NCBI GenBank assembly: GCA_019693395.1
Contig: JAAMXP010001722.1
Coordinates: 1 to 31,537, forward strand
Source of the DNA: Ettlia oleoabundans
Lineage: Eukaryota > Chlorophyta > Chlorophyceae > Chlamydomonadales
Direction of reading: 5' to 3'
Length of the DNA: 31,537 bases
In this document: positions 1 to 11,369 of the stretch, one piece after another
How positions within the stretch are numbered: the first letter of the stretch is position 1
Layout: each line of letters starts with the position of its first letter
The notes under the pieces: model-generated
The model's database searches: none
Told to the model about the DNA's origin: nothing
What the model saw: only the letters and a program-made list of their open reading frames with translations
Made by a program: the position numbers and the translations under genes

Positions 1-42
1 GGGCAACAGAATAATTGTTTGACACTTGCTAACTGTCTTTTA

Positions 43-2394
43 CTATCTACATGCCTGAGAAAACACGGTGGAGCTGACACGCCAGGCGGGCCGCCCCTCA
101 ATCCGCGCGGTCTCCGCTGCCGCCAGAGTCTCCTCTGTGCACACCACCTCGTGATACCCCGCCTTCACGTGCCCACCCGTAAGCCACTCCATCTGCTTGC
201 CTGCCTGCAGAAGCAGACATCCCTCAGGTATGCGAACCTGCAGCGGCAGCAGGCCGAGCAGGGAGATGAAGCAAATGTTGATTGGCGGGGGCAACCAATA
301 TACTCAGTTATGCAAGGACCTTGCTGAAGTCATTGTTTGCGGCCGGCCTTGTGGAAGATACCATGCAGTGACGTGCAGAGAGCTCACCGGAATGCGGCGC
401 CCATCGGCCAGCCAGATGTGGAGGCCAGGGAACCTTGACCTTCCATGGATGGTCAGGAACTGCAGCAGCGCCCAGCATGGTAAAGGCAGTAGGTGGGGCA
501 CATGAGCCATCGCTTGGTTGAGGGTGAGTGAGTACAGGATGTCTAGCTGTCGCTAGGCAGGCAGCTGGGCATCAAGGTGACAAAGCAGGCTGCAGACACG
601 ATGTGCAGCTCGAACATAGGCATGGCATGGCTGGCATTACCAGCTGCACATCATGCCCCATAACTGCACAGTCAGAACCAGCAAGAGCTGGTGCACTCCC
701 CCAGGCACGCACGTTGAGGTCGTAGTGGAACCCCGCCACCACCTTGCCCAACTTGCTATGCTTGTTCAAGTCAGCGCCTGCGAAAGAGGCAGAGCAGGGC
801 AGGAACCAGTCCGGCAGAAAAGTTTTGAAAAGCGTTTCAAGGTTGACAACAAGGATGGAGCAAAGTTGAGTGTTGTGCAGGCCGTTTTGCGATGCAGTTT
901 CGGGAAATGCCATCAACCCAGGCTGGCAAATCTGTCAGCAAAGCCATACGCTCAATCATGTCTGCAGATGGTCAGCCAGCACTTGTGCGATGTTGATGCT
1001 ACCTGTAGGAGCCAGTAGGTGCGGAGCGTGCTGCATGCGGCAGCTGAAGGCGTCTGGTTCCAACTCAAATCCGCGAGCCACCATCTCTGCCACCGTTGCC
1101 ACTGTTGCCAGCAGCTTACCTGCAGCACACATTGCATCGAAAACGTGGAACGCAAGTCACCTGTGAGAGATCACACCTGAAAAGGCCCTTTCTAAAGTTG
1201 TGCAGCAGCAAAAAGCCAAAAGCGACTTATACACAGCACCTGCAGGCAGCATTCCGCACCTCCCCATGCATCCATGACCTTCCGCCACTCGGGGAAAGCG
1301 GCTGGCACCACCTGCTCCGCATTCAGCTCTGGGTAGTCGGTGGAGGCGGGGCGCTCGCCCAATGGCCAGAAGAAGCGCCACCTGCAGCGCATACAGAGGG
1401 TGCAGCAACTGGTTGAAGGGAAAGTCTTTTTGAGCTTGCAAGTAGCACTAAAAGCGTGCCTGATGCACAAACTGGCATAGCCTTTCGAGATTAAAATGCA
1501 ACAACTGCCCTATCCAGCAGGACGCTCACTTGGGGTCCGCCTCAGTGGGCAGGGTGGGGCGGTCATCTGGCGCCAGGCTGGCCGCATGTGCTAGGATGGC
1601 GGCGTCTCGCAGGCACCGCGGCTTCTCCACGCCTTCGGGCGTCGCTCCCACCTGCATGTGGGGACTGGGAGGACATGGCCTAGTCAGGGCAATGTCTACA
1701 CCAAACTGGCAGGCACCCTGGTATCTGTCATGCCAGAAAGGCCTCTGCAGCAAACGCCAAGGTGGTGAACACCCACACTGGTTGTGCTTGCATGATTCCA
1801 ACAGATATGAAGTTTGCAACAACAAAGAAGCCTCGCTTCCAAGTGTGCTCAGACCTGGTAAGCCAGGTGTGGCCGCACGTCTGCCATTTTTGCGTCTGTC
1901 GTCTGGCTGAAGTAGCGCTCTAGCAGGGAAAGGAAGGCTGCGTTGTCTGCTGTGTTTACCCTGGGGTCACGCACAACCAGGGCTGATGACTGCTGCAGGC
2001 AGCAGGCTAGGGCCGCACATAGCCGCTGCACTTCAGGTGCTTCCCTGTCTGAGGCACCAAGGAAGACAGACAGGTCAAAGACTGGCAGCTGTGTGCAAAC
2101 AGGGTTAGGCTGCATGCCTGCAAACACAAAAGTAGGTAGGGGGTGAAAAGGCAGGTGCCGGTGAGGCACAAACATGAGAAGAAGTCTTGGGTGCGTCTTA
2201 GGGTTAAGAAATACCTCAAGCCACCTGAAAGCCACAAGGTTAGGTTGAAAGTGCTGTTTAACAATCTGCGCAGCAGACATACCTGGCTGCAGGAGGACAG
2301 GCCCGGGCGCCAAAGCCGCCCCCACGCCGCTGCTGGCCTGCAGTTGCACCTGCTGCGTGAAGCTCTTGCACCGTTCCTGCTCCACCGCATCCAT
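43..2394 (-). CDS. 2-oxoglutarate/Fe(II)-dependent dioxygenase (isopenicillin-N-synthase-like fold), 8 exons
   Basis: Exons, in transcript order: 2394-2283, 2117-1855, 1651-1530, 1381-1260, 1119-1003, 777-713, 459-388, 237-43; all joins keep phase and give 355 residues. Residues about 50-90 (starting LPVFDLSVFLG) resemble the N-terminal region of plant and algal 2OG dioxygenases. The catalytic set is complete: HYD (H263, D265) and a distal His (H320, in GYHEVV) for iron, then R344-x-S346 (WRVSST) for 2-oxoglutarate. Family knowledge says such enzymes hydroxylate or oxidise small molecules using O2; the substrate cannot be read from sequence. ATG 2394 is the first in-frame ATG; the frame stays open upstream to about 2538 without one, so a further 5' exon is possible. 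The stop follows the RxS motif by nine codons, so the last exon could end at 43, or splice at a GC donor (CAG/GCATGT) into sequence beyond the window. Confidence 0.85.
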
Positions 2395-2678
2395 CGCTGG
2401 CACTCGCGTGGGCTGCCGGCGCACTCCCAGCGCGCCTCCGCGTGCACACCGATTCAGGGTTGAGGCGCCGTGAGGCCTGGGTCGCTGGTAGCAAATGACA
2501 GGAGCTGAAACCACCCGCCCAGCCAAAAACTTGAACAAGCCAATGCCTGGGCAGGCTTAGCAGGTGCAGCACCCTCAGCAGGTGGCCTCTAATTGCGGAT
2601 TTTGCGACATCCAGCACGGCTGATCAGTTCAAAGGGTTTGCCGAAAGCGGGAGGTTCACCGGCAGCCACTCCGTCCCT
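2395..2678. promoter_or_regulatory. divergent intergenic region shared by the dioxygenase and golgin genes
   Basis: About 285 bases separate the start codons of two genes read in opposite directions, so 5' leaders and promoters of both must lie here. A CCAAT pentamer is present at 2540-2544. I see no TATA box. The minus-strand frame of gene 1 is open for about 48 codons upstream of its ATG and could be leader or an unrecognised N-terminal extension. Confidence 0.5.
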
Positions 2679-5600
2679 ATGAGCGACACAACGGAGGTGG
2701 AGGAGACACGCGCCAAGCTGGCCAAGGTACGACGATGGCGGGCCGGGAGGGGGACCGTGCCATGCTGTTGGGCGCCCACCTACCGACCCACTTAGCCACC
2801 TCCCCAACTGCCGCCGCTCTCACCCCGACACCTTGTTTCCTGCTGCCCACTTTCAATGCTCAGGCTGTGGCCAAGGGCAAGAAGCAGTATGATGAGCTGG
2901 TTCGCGTCAAGAAGCAGCAGTCTGAGCTGGAGGCAAAGGTGGCGGAGCTCACGGACCAGCTGGCAGCGGCCCAGGCAGCGGCGGCACCATCATCAGCCCA
3001 GGCAGAGCAGGGCACCAGCAGCGATGCAGCTGCTGAGGTGGAGACACTGCGTGCCCAATTAGCAAAGGTACATTTGACTGAAGTATTGTTGTCTGCACTG
3101 CATACGAACACATGTGTGGTTGTGCCTGTCCTACAGCTGTTGGAGAAAGCATCAGCACACTCCCTACCGTGCCTCCAGTACTGACAGATAGTGCCCACCT
3201 TAACCTTCAATGCCGCTTGCAGGCTGTAGCCAAAGGCAAAAAGCAGTATGAGGAGCTGGTTCGCGTCAAGCAGCAGCAGTCGGACTTGGAGGCAAAGGCG
3301 GCGGAACTCACAAATCAGCTGGCGGCGGCACAGGCGGGCAGCTCGACCGCTGATGAGGTGGAGATGCTGCGTGCAGCTGTCAACACGGCAGCAGCAGCCT
3401 CGGAGGCTTTGGAAGCTGCGGCGGCGCAGAAGGACCAGCAGCTTGAGGAGATAAGAGCAGTGCTTCGCCAGCGGGATGCGCAGCTGGCTGAGGCACAGCG
3501 GGCACAGCAGGCTGAGGTGGAGGGCCTGAAGCGGCAGCTGCAGTTACTGCGAGAGGAGCAAGAAGCAGCACAGGGGCAGCACCAGCAGCAGCACGAGGCA
3601 GCGCAGCGGCGACAGGAGGAACTTCAGCAGGCTGCCAAGGCGCGGCAAGAGGAGGGGCAGGAGCAGCTGCTCGCCTCGCAGCAGCAAGCGGCTGAGCTGG
3701 CTGCACAGGTGGAGCAGCTGCAGGCAGAGCTTTCACTCCTGCACCAGCAGGAGGGAGGGGCCGTGGACACAGAGCAGCAGCAGCGGCAGGTTAACGAGGC
3801 GGAGCAGCAACAAGAGCAAGTGGCGGCTCAAAAGCTGCAGGTGGCGCGCATGGAGACAAGGCAGCTTGCTGAGCAGGTGCAGGAGCTGCGGGATCAGCTG
3901 TCAGCGATGGAGCAGCAGCAGGCAGAGGCTGCAATAGGCCGGCGGGAGCAGGAAGGAGAGGCTGAGGCATTGCGTCGAGAGGCTGCCAGTCTGGCGGAGC
4001 AGCTTCAGCAGGTTGGCGCGCAGCTGGAAGACGTTCGGCGGCAGCATGCAGCGGAGGCAGAGGAGGCGGCGGTGCTGCGGCAGCGACTGCAGGAGGCAGA
4101 GGCAGCTGCTGCCACACAGGATGACTCCTCTGCAGAGCCTCTCCGGCAGCAGCTGGAGTCTGCCAACGCTGAAATCAGGGCGCAGCTGGAGGCAGCACAG
4201 CGACGCATTGCAGAGGCGGAGAAGCAGCTGGCCCATGTTGAGCCTGCCGAAAAAAACGCTGCACCAGCGTCGCCCAAAAGAGGCACCAGTGCCGAAGCAG
4301 CAGCCCAGCAGCAGAAGGAGCAGGAGCAGCGAGTTCAGGAGTTGCAGGATCAGGTGGCGATGATGGAGGAAGCATTGGCCACAGCGGCACTGCGGGTGGG
4401 TGGGCAATGCACATGGGAGGCATGCAGCAGGCAACCGAGCCTGGGTGGGGTTTTGCAAACCAGGCGGCTTGCAACCAGCAGACATTGCGATGCAAATGCT
4501 GTGGTGGAGTCAAGTTGTGCGGTCTGAAATTAGTATGCTTCGGGGAACCTGACCTTTCCCTCTTGAGTATGAAGTGTGAAGGCTGGACCATGCCCTGGCT
4601 TTGCCCCGCCTATGCCTTGCAGATCCAGCTTGCCGAGGAGCAAGCCGCCACGACACAGACGCGACTGGAGGCCGTTGATGCGGAATGCGGCAGCCTGCGG
4701 CGCAAGCTGGCAGCAGCTGAGGGTCGACTGTCACTGGTGGATGGGCTAGAGGAGGAGCTTGCGGCCGCCAAGCAGTGTGCCAGCGAGGCAGAGCAGCAGG
4801 CGGACGACTTCAAGGAGCAGCTGCAGGCGGCAGTGACAGAGGCAGAGGTGGCGCAGCGGGAGGCCAGAGCCGCACGGGAGAAAGTTGATCAAACGACGGC
4901 GGCGGCTGCTGCGGCAAAAGCGGCGGCAGACGAGGCTGCAGCACAGAGGTGGGCTTCTTCCATGTTACTGTGTTTGGTTGTTCTCAGCTCCCTGCTTATC
5001 CAAAGGGCTATGTTGGTCGTTGTTTGTCTGCACAGCACTCCTTGGCCTACTTTATTGCAACCGTTCGTAGTTCAGCGCTGCACGTACGATTTGGCCCATG
5101 CCTCCATGCCTGGTCCCGCTGCCTTGCCCTGCAGCAAGCTCCAACAGGACGGTGATGCGGCACTGCGGGAGGCACTTGATCTGCGGGCGGAGGCTGAACA
5201 GCAGCTAGCAGATGCTGCCGCCAAGCAGAAGGAAGCAGCGGAGAGGCTGGCTGCTGCGGAACAGCGTGAGGCAGCTGCCAACGAGCGCATAGCGGCGGCG
5301 GAGGCCAAGGCAGCCAGTGCCGAGGACGAGGCTGCCAGGTGGGTCACCCATCTGCATTATTGGTGTTGGTTGAATCAGGTTCCCAGCCATTGAGGCAGAG
5401 CGGGTGTAGCTGCTCAGTTTACCCAGCAATATGGCTTGGCGCCAGCCTAGTTGCTCTCGAAGTGCTGGTACTTGTTGCCATGCAAGCTGTTGTGCAGGGC
5501 CCGTGCTGAGGACGAGCAGCGGCGCCAGAAGTTTGCGCTGGTCAGCCAGGCCTTTGCAAGAAAGGAGGAAGGGTTGTTGGCACGAGTAGAGGCGGCAGAG

Positions 5601-6820
5601 GCGTCGAGCGCTGCAGCGGTGGAGGAGGCACTTCGGCTGCAACAGGAGCGGCAGCAGCTGACAGCTGAGGTGGCGACAGCGCAGCAGCGCCTGCAGGAGC
5701 TAGCTGCCGCTGCGGAGTCGCAGCTGGCGGCCGCAGTGGCACCCCTGCAGCAGCAGCTTGCTGCAGCGCAGGCGGCAGCCAAGGCTGGGGAGCAGGATGT
5801 TAAGGAGAAGCAGCTGGAGCTAGGGCATGCTGCTGAGCAGGTTGAACAGCTGTCTGCCAGCCTGGCGGCAGCTCGGCAGGAAGCCGCCTCCCTTCACGGC
5901 CGGCTACAGGCAGCAAACAGTGAGAAGCAGGCGGCAGAAGGGCAGGTGGGTGCCCTGCAGCAACGTCTTGAGGCGCTGCAACAGCAGTGCCGGGAGCTAC
6001 AGGAGGCAGCGCAAGCGGCACGGCAAGCAGCAGCGGCAGTCGCTCAAAGCAGCCCAGAGCCTGGTACCACTAAGTCGGCGCTGGATGCAGGTGTGGATGG
6101 CTCCACGCGGGCTTCACAGGACGCAGCCGCTCCTGGCGGTGTTGCACCAGGCAACGGCAGTGAAGGTACTGGAGGAGACGATGGAGTGGCATGCTGTACA
6201 GCGGTATTGGAGCGGGAGGCGCAGCTGAAGCAGCAGGCAGCGGATGCTGAGAAGAAGCTTTCAGCTGGACTAGCGGTACAACAAGCCAAGGTGGCAGCCC
6301 TGGTAAGTGTCAGTCCAGCACAAGTCTCTTGCCATGATGCATGTGGTATTATCGATAATGATGACTGAGCAGCTCAGCGGTTATACATCCGTGGTTGAGG
6401 TGCCCCAGCACATCATTCCAACCACATGCTGATAGGCACAACGCGCCTTGGTTGCTTTTTGGCTTGCCACAGGAGAAGCAGAACCGCGAGCTAAGCTGGC
6501 AGGTCGCCATGCTTACGCGCGGCACTGCTGCCAACATGGGCGGCCCTAGTGGAGCGGCCACCAGCGGCGGCCTGGACCTGCGGGGCGCTGGACGGCTGGG
6601 CATCAGCGGCCCTCCCGGCTCGGTGGCAATCCCAATGCCGGCGCCTAATCTGGAGGGCGGTCAGGCGCGGTTGGTTGCAGTGGCCATGGGCTGGGTACTG
6701 CGTCACCGCAAGCAGCTGGTTATCAGCTACCTTGTGGTGCTGCATGCGCTGGTCTATGTGTGCGCCACTCTGCTTTCTAGGTGCCGCCACCCAGCCCCCG
6801 CCGGCAGTCTGGCCGGCTGA
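2679..6820 (+). CDS. Large coiled-coil protein with C-terminal membrane anchor; probable CASP/golgin-84-type golgin, 7 exons
   Basis: Exons 2679-2726, 2864-3067, 3223-4395, 4623-4948, 5135-5338, 5498-6302, 6473-6820 join in phase to give 1035 residues. Residues 1-920 are almost wholly Ala/Glu/Gln/Arg-rich heptad sequence, predicted long coiled coil. A Gly/Pro-rich hinge (about 940-985) leads to a single hydrophobic segment near residues 1002-1021 (SYLVVLHALVYV) and a short tail. The Tyr and His within that segment resemble the Golgi anchors of CASP, golgin-84 and giantin. This suggests a cytosolic rod tethered to Golgi membranes for vesicle capture; the coiled-coil body itself is not diagnostic. 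Exons 2 and 3 begin with near-identical 38-residue units. I see no TGTAA signal between the stop and the next gene. Alternative: another tail-anchored coiled-coil protein. Confidence 0.8.
2864..2976 (+). repeat. Duplicated exon segment, copy A (start of golgin exon 2)
   Basis: This stretch encodes a unit beginning AVAKGKKQYDELVRVKKQQ. It matches the first 113 bases of exon 3 with about 15 substitutions, roughly 87 percent identity. The intron ends just upstream of both copies also share a TGCCCAC...TTCAATGC stretch, so the copied block included the 3' end of the intron. Confidence 0.85.
3223..3335 (+). repeat. Duplicated exon segment, copy B (start of golgin exon 3)
   Basis: Partner of 2864-2976. 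The unit begins AVAKGKKQYEELVRVKQQQ. Exon 1 and exon 2 both end with a similar EVE-x-LRA-x-LAK type segment followed by a GTAC donor, and exon 3 carries EVEMLRAAV soon after its copy, so the repeating unit is intron end, KGKKQY block and EVE block. Confidence 0.85.
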
Positions 6821-7156
6821 AGCAGAGTCGTCCTTGGCATGCTTTAGATCGCTCCTGCTAGTAATTATCTTCAGTCATGTTCTTTTGGATCTACGTTAAT
6901 CAGCCTGAAGCAGATTATTTGCGGCTGCAATCAGAGAAGCTGACTGGTGTCTTGGCTCATGTGATCCTAAGGAAACCTGCCAGCAATGTTGGCAACTCTT
7001 GTTAGCTGCTCTTCTCGACTCACTCGCCTTGCAAAGCCGATCACGGCGGTTGCTGAAACCTTGGAAGCAATATCCTTGGGCACCCTGCGCACCGGTTCCG
7101 TGGCATTACACAGGCAATAGACCCGAGTCTGGTGCAAGAAGAGAGGGGCAGCGGCC
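6821..7156. other. Intergenic region between golgin and ABC transporter genes
   Basis: This 336-base stretch should hold the 3' end of the golgin transcript and the promoter and leader of the transporter. I found no TGTAA polyadenylation signal on the plus strand, no TATA box and no believable exon. Minus-strand open frames here overlap the transporter's first exon and show no family resemblance. Confidence 0.5.
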
Positions 7157-10100
7157 ATGACGCTCAATATGGCAGGTGCCCCACAGGGCGACCTGCCCTG
7201 GCTGGAGGCGCGGCGCGGCGGCCACCGCAGCTGGATGGACGAGGGCGGCGGCGTGGGACGCGCCATGTTCAGCCGCTCTTCCAGCATTGCAACCTCGGAC
7301 AGGGAGGATGATTTTGAGGCACTTAAGCAGGCAGCTCTCAGCGGTGTACGGCAGCGCAAGCGGGCTCGCATGGTAGTGCTGCCCCCGCACAGCGAGGTGG
7401 GTGGGTGGAGGGGTGTCATGAACGGTCGAGAGAAAGGGGCAGGCTGATTCAGCATGATGTTGCAGTGGTTGGATGGGTGATGGGCACCCAGGGACTTAAC
7501 CCAACGCATTTTGCCTTCCTGGCCGCTGTATCAGTACCGCCATTGTCGGGCATGTCTCTCAACCCCTGCTACATTACCTGCAGGGAGGCGGGGTACAAGT
7601 GTTAGACCTGAAGCACATGGACAGGCACTCTCAGGTGGGGTGTGTGTCAAGGCAGTGCCCTCTTGTATACTGGTGCCAAGGTGCTCCTTTAGTCACCACT
7701 CGTCCCTCCTGCTGTCACATTGCCGCATATCTGTCTCTCGTGGCTTTCGCCTGATTTGTATCACAGATTTCACATAGCCACGTACCTGCTGCCCTGGCTG
7801 TCTCTGTCGCAGCAAGAGCTGATGGCGAGAGTGTTGCGGCATGGCGAGACGGACAACTTGCCGCTGCTGCGCCGCATGGCAGAGCGACTTGAGCGGTGGG
7901 ATCACAAGTAGTGACCTGCTGGCAGCTGAGCCCTGCCGCAACTCCTGACATCCATGGCACCATGTGGCAGGCAGCGGAGTGCAGAAAGCACGTCGTAGTG
8001 GAGCAGAAGCCTGCTGTATTGCACAAACAGCAGGCTCACATATTAATTTGGGACTAAATGTTCGCCTGCCACCCACATGGCACTAGCAATGATCGTCTTG
8101 CTGCTGCAGGGTTGGCATGCAGGCGCCTACAGTGGAGGTGCGATACCGCTCCCTGTCAGTGCTGTCACGCATGACGGTGCTGGACCGAAGCCTCCCCACT
8201 CTGCGGAAAACAGTAAAACGGCACGCAGAGGTACGCGGGTGGGAGCAGCCTTGCAGTTTTTTTTTCCATTTCCGTGTTTTCACAGCCCACAGCGTCGGTC
8301 CTGCACTTGCGAGGCCAGTCGACTGAGATTGACAGCGTACCCACATGCCAGCACTGTTGACCTCAAAGCGGGCATGTGTGCGTACGTAAGGTTACATGCT
8401 TGCAATCTGCCAATGCTCCATATGCAGCCGGTGCTGCGCGTGTTGGGTCGTGGCCCACCCAAGACCCTGCTCCCCATCATTGATGACGCCAGCGGGGTCA
8501 TCAAGCCAGGTCAGCTTGCACTGAGCAATGCCTTGCAAGGGTTATCAACCCAGGGTGTCCGCCGGCAACTGTGCATGGCAGCACAGATAAAGACCTGCAC
8601 CAACAAGCTTGCAATGCTGCTGTCACTGCCGCTTTAATTTCTGCCAGCGGCGGCCCTTCTCCCTCTCCTCCAACCGCTGAACAGGAGTGTTCACCATCCT
8701 GCTGGGCCCACCCGGCTCGGGCAAGTCCACCTTCCTGCGCACACTGGCCGGCCTGAACAGGCGGCACACCACCCTGAAGGCAAGCTCTGGCTGCAGGCTT
8801 GTTTGGTGTCAACAGGCTTGTTTGGTTTCATGCTAGCAGCACCCTTCTGTTGGTTGCATGTGAGACCTTGGCTCATTAAGAAGTGTTTGACGGAGGACTG
8901 AAAGAGTGCTGCTCGTTATGTGGCCGCCACTGGCTGGTACAAATTTCAGGTTCAGGCTGATGAGCTCACATATAACGGCCGCTCGTTGGACGAGTTTGTG
9001 GTGGAGCGCTCAGCCGCCTATGTTTCCCAGGTGCTGATGGGCTCCTCAGCCTGCAAAGCACCATTACCACCCAACCTGGTCATTGCGGTTGGTTGCATCA
9101 ACATGACGTTTCCGGTGGCTGAAGCGGTCCCGTATGTGAGAAAGGTGGCCACTGCTGTGTTGTGCATGTGTCCAGGTGGACAACCATTACGGCGAGCTGA
9201 CAGTACGAGAGACCCTGGACCTCTCAGCTCGCTTCCAGTCGTCCGGATACAGGCGAAGTAAGGCTGTTGGCAGCTACTAGGTCCACATGGCACATGCACA
9301 CCACTTAGAGCCGATGCGTTCACAGAGATGCCATCGCACCTTTGGTGTTGCCGTCATCCGTGCAAGATAATCAGCTGGCTGACATGCAGTTGGTGCGGTA
9401 ACTGTCATGCCTTTTGCCTTTTCCATATGTATTCGTGTGGCCCACTGCTCACTGTGTGTGTCCTTGCAGCTGTGCTGGAGGAGGTGGAAGCAAGGGAGCG
9501 GGAGCAGGGCATCGCACCTGATCCAGAGGTGCAGTTGTGAATAATTGGGCTTCTTCCACAGCCAACAGGCGCCCCTCTTATGATGTGTTGGCTCCTCCAC
9601 CTCTGTGGTGCAGCACTGACCAATGACTTGCCATTGTTGCAGCCTGCAATGTTGCAGTCTGCGAGTTTTTATCGGTGCTTGCTGATCCCAAATCGGGGTT
9701 CAACTTGTTGAGCAATGGCGAATGACGTGTTGGCTGGTGCCGAGAGGTTTTGGTATGCATGCAGGTTGATGCCTTTATGCGTGCTACTGCCACAGCAAGC
9801 AAGGGCAACCTGATTGTGGAGGTCATCATCCGCCTGCTGGGGCTGGACGTGTGCGCAGACACAGGTTGGGCCGCTGACTGGGTGCTTCTCTTTCAGCCAC
9901 TGCTCCGCAGCTATTCCTAGTTTGCAAAACAACTTTCGAGAAGCATCTAAAATTTCGTTTGCGGTAAGCATGTGTCACCCTCGTGTGGTCCTTGGTGCTA
10001 TGCAGTGGTGGGCAATGCGATGCTGCGAGGCATCAGCGGCGGGTGAGTTGAGATGAAACCATGGGCATATGAGCTGCTGGTGGATAGCGGCAGTTGATTG

Positions 10101-11369
10101 TATGTATCACCTCCTCACCTTGTTTTGCTCAGCCTGCCCTTGCTCTCTATAGTGCAGGCAGAAGAAGCGTGTCACTACAGGTGAGTGCACGGCCGACCAG
10201 CTCCCTGCTGTCGTGCAATGCTGCGCGCGATCCCATCCTTCAACCGCCTTTCTCGACACCCAGAGCTGGTTGATGTGCAGGGGAGATGGTGGTGGGGCCC
10301 ATCCGCGCCCTGTTTGCTGATGAGATTTCCACCGGGCTCGACTCAAACACCACCTACCAGGCAAGGGGACCTCGGCAGCCAGCAGGACCATCCCATCGTA
10401 CTTTGTGTTGATAGTGGGGGCAATTCTCACACCCATCCGACCTGTTGCAGATTATGAAGGCTTTCCGGAACCTCTGTCACGTGAACAAAGTGAGTTGGAA
10501 AAAATGGGGAGGCATCAGGTCCTAGGCTGCGACGGCAGTGACAGCGGAACCGGGCTGCCTGTCTAGCACACATCTCATCCAGCCATCAACCTCATCGCAG
10601 GCAACCATGGTTGTGGGCCTGCTACAGCCACAGCCAGAGACGTTTGAGCTGTTTGATGAAGTGATTTTGCTTTCCAATGGCAAGGCAAGTGGCACCACTC
10701 GAGCACCCTACAAAACAACCCATACAACATCAACACCAACATGCATTGGTCGGCCTGTACAGCTGATAGGACGTTACCCAGCTTTCCCGCTGTGACTGTA
10801 GCATTGCTCCCTGGCTCCCCCTATCTGTCTACAGGTGTGCTTCCATGGCCCACGTGAGACAGTACTGCCCTTCTTTGAGGGCATTGGGTTCACCTGCCCA
10901 CCACGGCGCGGTGTGGCAGACTTTCTGCAGGAGGTGACAACACCGAGCGACCAGCATGTAAGCTCACAAAGCACCAATAAAAAGTGGAGTGATTGTTCAG
11001 TTGATAATACCAGGCTGATGTCCACGGGACACAGCTCCAGCTGGGACCAGCTACAATTTGAGCTTGCAAGCTCAGCTGGGCTAGGCTAGGCTAGCTTTGG
11101 ATGGCTGCATCCTGGTTCTGTGCCTTAGCTCTCACCACAGCAGTTGCTTACAGATGACCACCTGCCCGTCTTCCCGCTGTTGCTGAACCCATCGCACATG
11201 GATTGCAGAAATACTGGGCGGGACGTAATGGGCAGCCCTATCGGTTCCTTTCAGTGCTAATCATCGAGAACAGCTTCAAGAAGAGCGAGCAGTGGCACGC
11301 AATAGAGGCGACGCTGGATCAGCCATTTAACCGAAGCAGGGCAGACCCCCGTGCTCTGGCCACAACCAA
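7157..11369 (+). other. ABCG gene exons 1-17: N-terminal region and NBD1
   Basis: Exons: 7157-7396, 7584-7634, 7813-7907, 8110-8230, 8428-8509, 8685-8779, 8950-9030, 9176-9257, 9470-9528, 9765-9864, 10006-10042, 10158-10180, 10281-10360, 10451-10489, 10601-10684, 10835-10957, 11209-11369. The N terminus carries the acidic [11 protein letters not shown] motif that in plant PDRs reads DDEEALKWAAL. The Q-loop lies in [17 protein letters not shown]. Walker B is [13 protein letters not shown] (D369, E370). The switch position is Gln (LLQPQPE), as is normal for NBD1 of PDR proteins. Exon 12 is only 23 bases and carries half of the ABC signature. Exon 7 could instead begin at 8956, losing two codons. 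Confidence 0.9.

Noticed and set aside
2395..2538. N-terminal extension of the dioxygenase resembling an Arg-rich transit peptide
   Set aside because: The open frame begins at a TTG and has no ATG before 2394; without an upstream exon it cannot be translated conventionally.
3380..4485. Long minus-strand open frames (about 100-194 codons) opposite golgin exon 3
   Set aside because: They are mirror images of CAG/GAG-rich coiled-coil codons, giving Leu/Cys/Pro/Ala-rich low-complexity peptides with no family resemblance; the plus strand has the spliced, anchored protein.
6967..7509. 180-codon minus-strand open frame across the transporter's first exon
   Set aside because: It is antisense to the clear PDR N terminus and extends into intron 1; it shows no recognisable domain.
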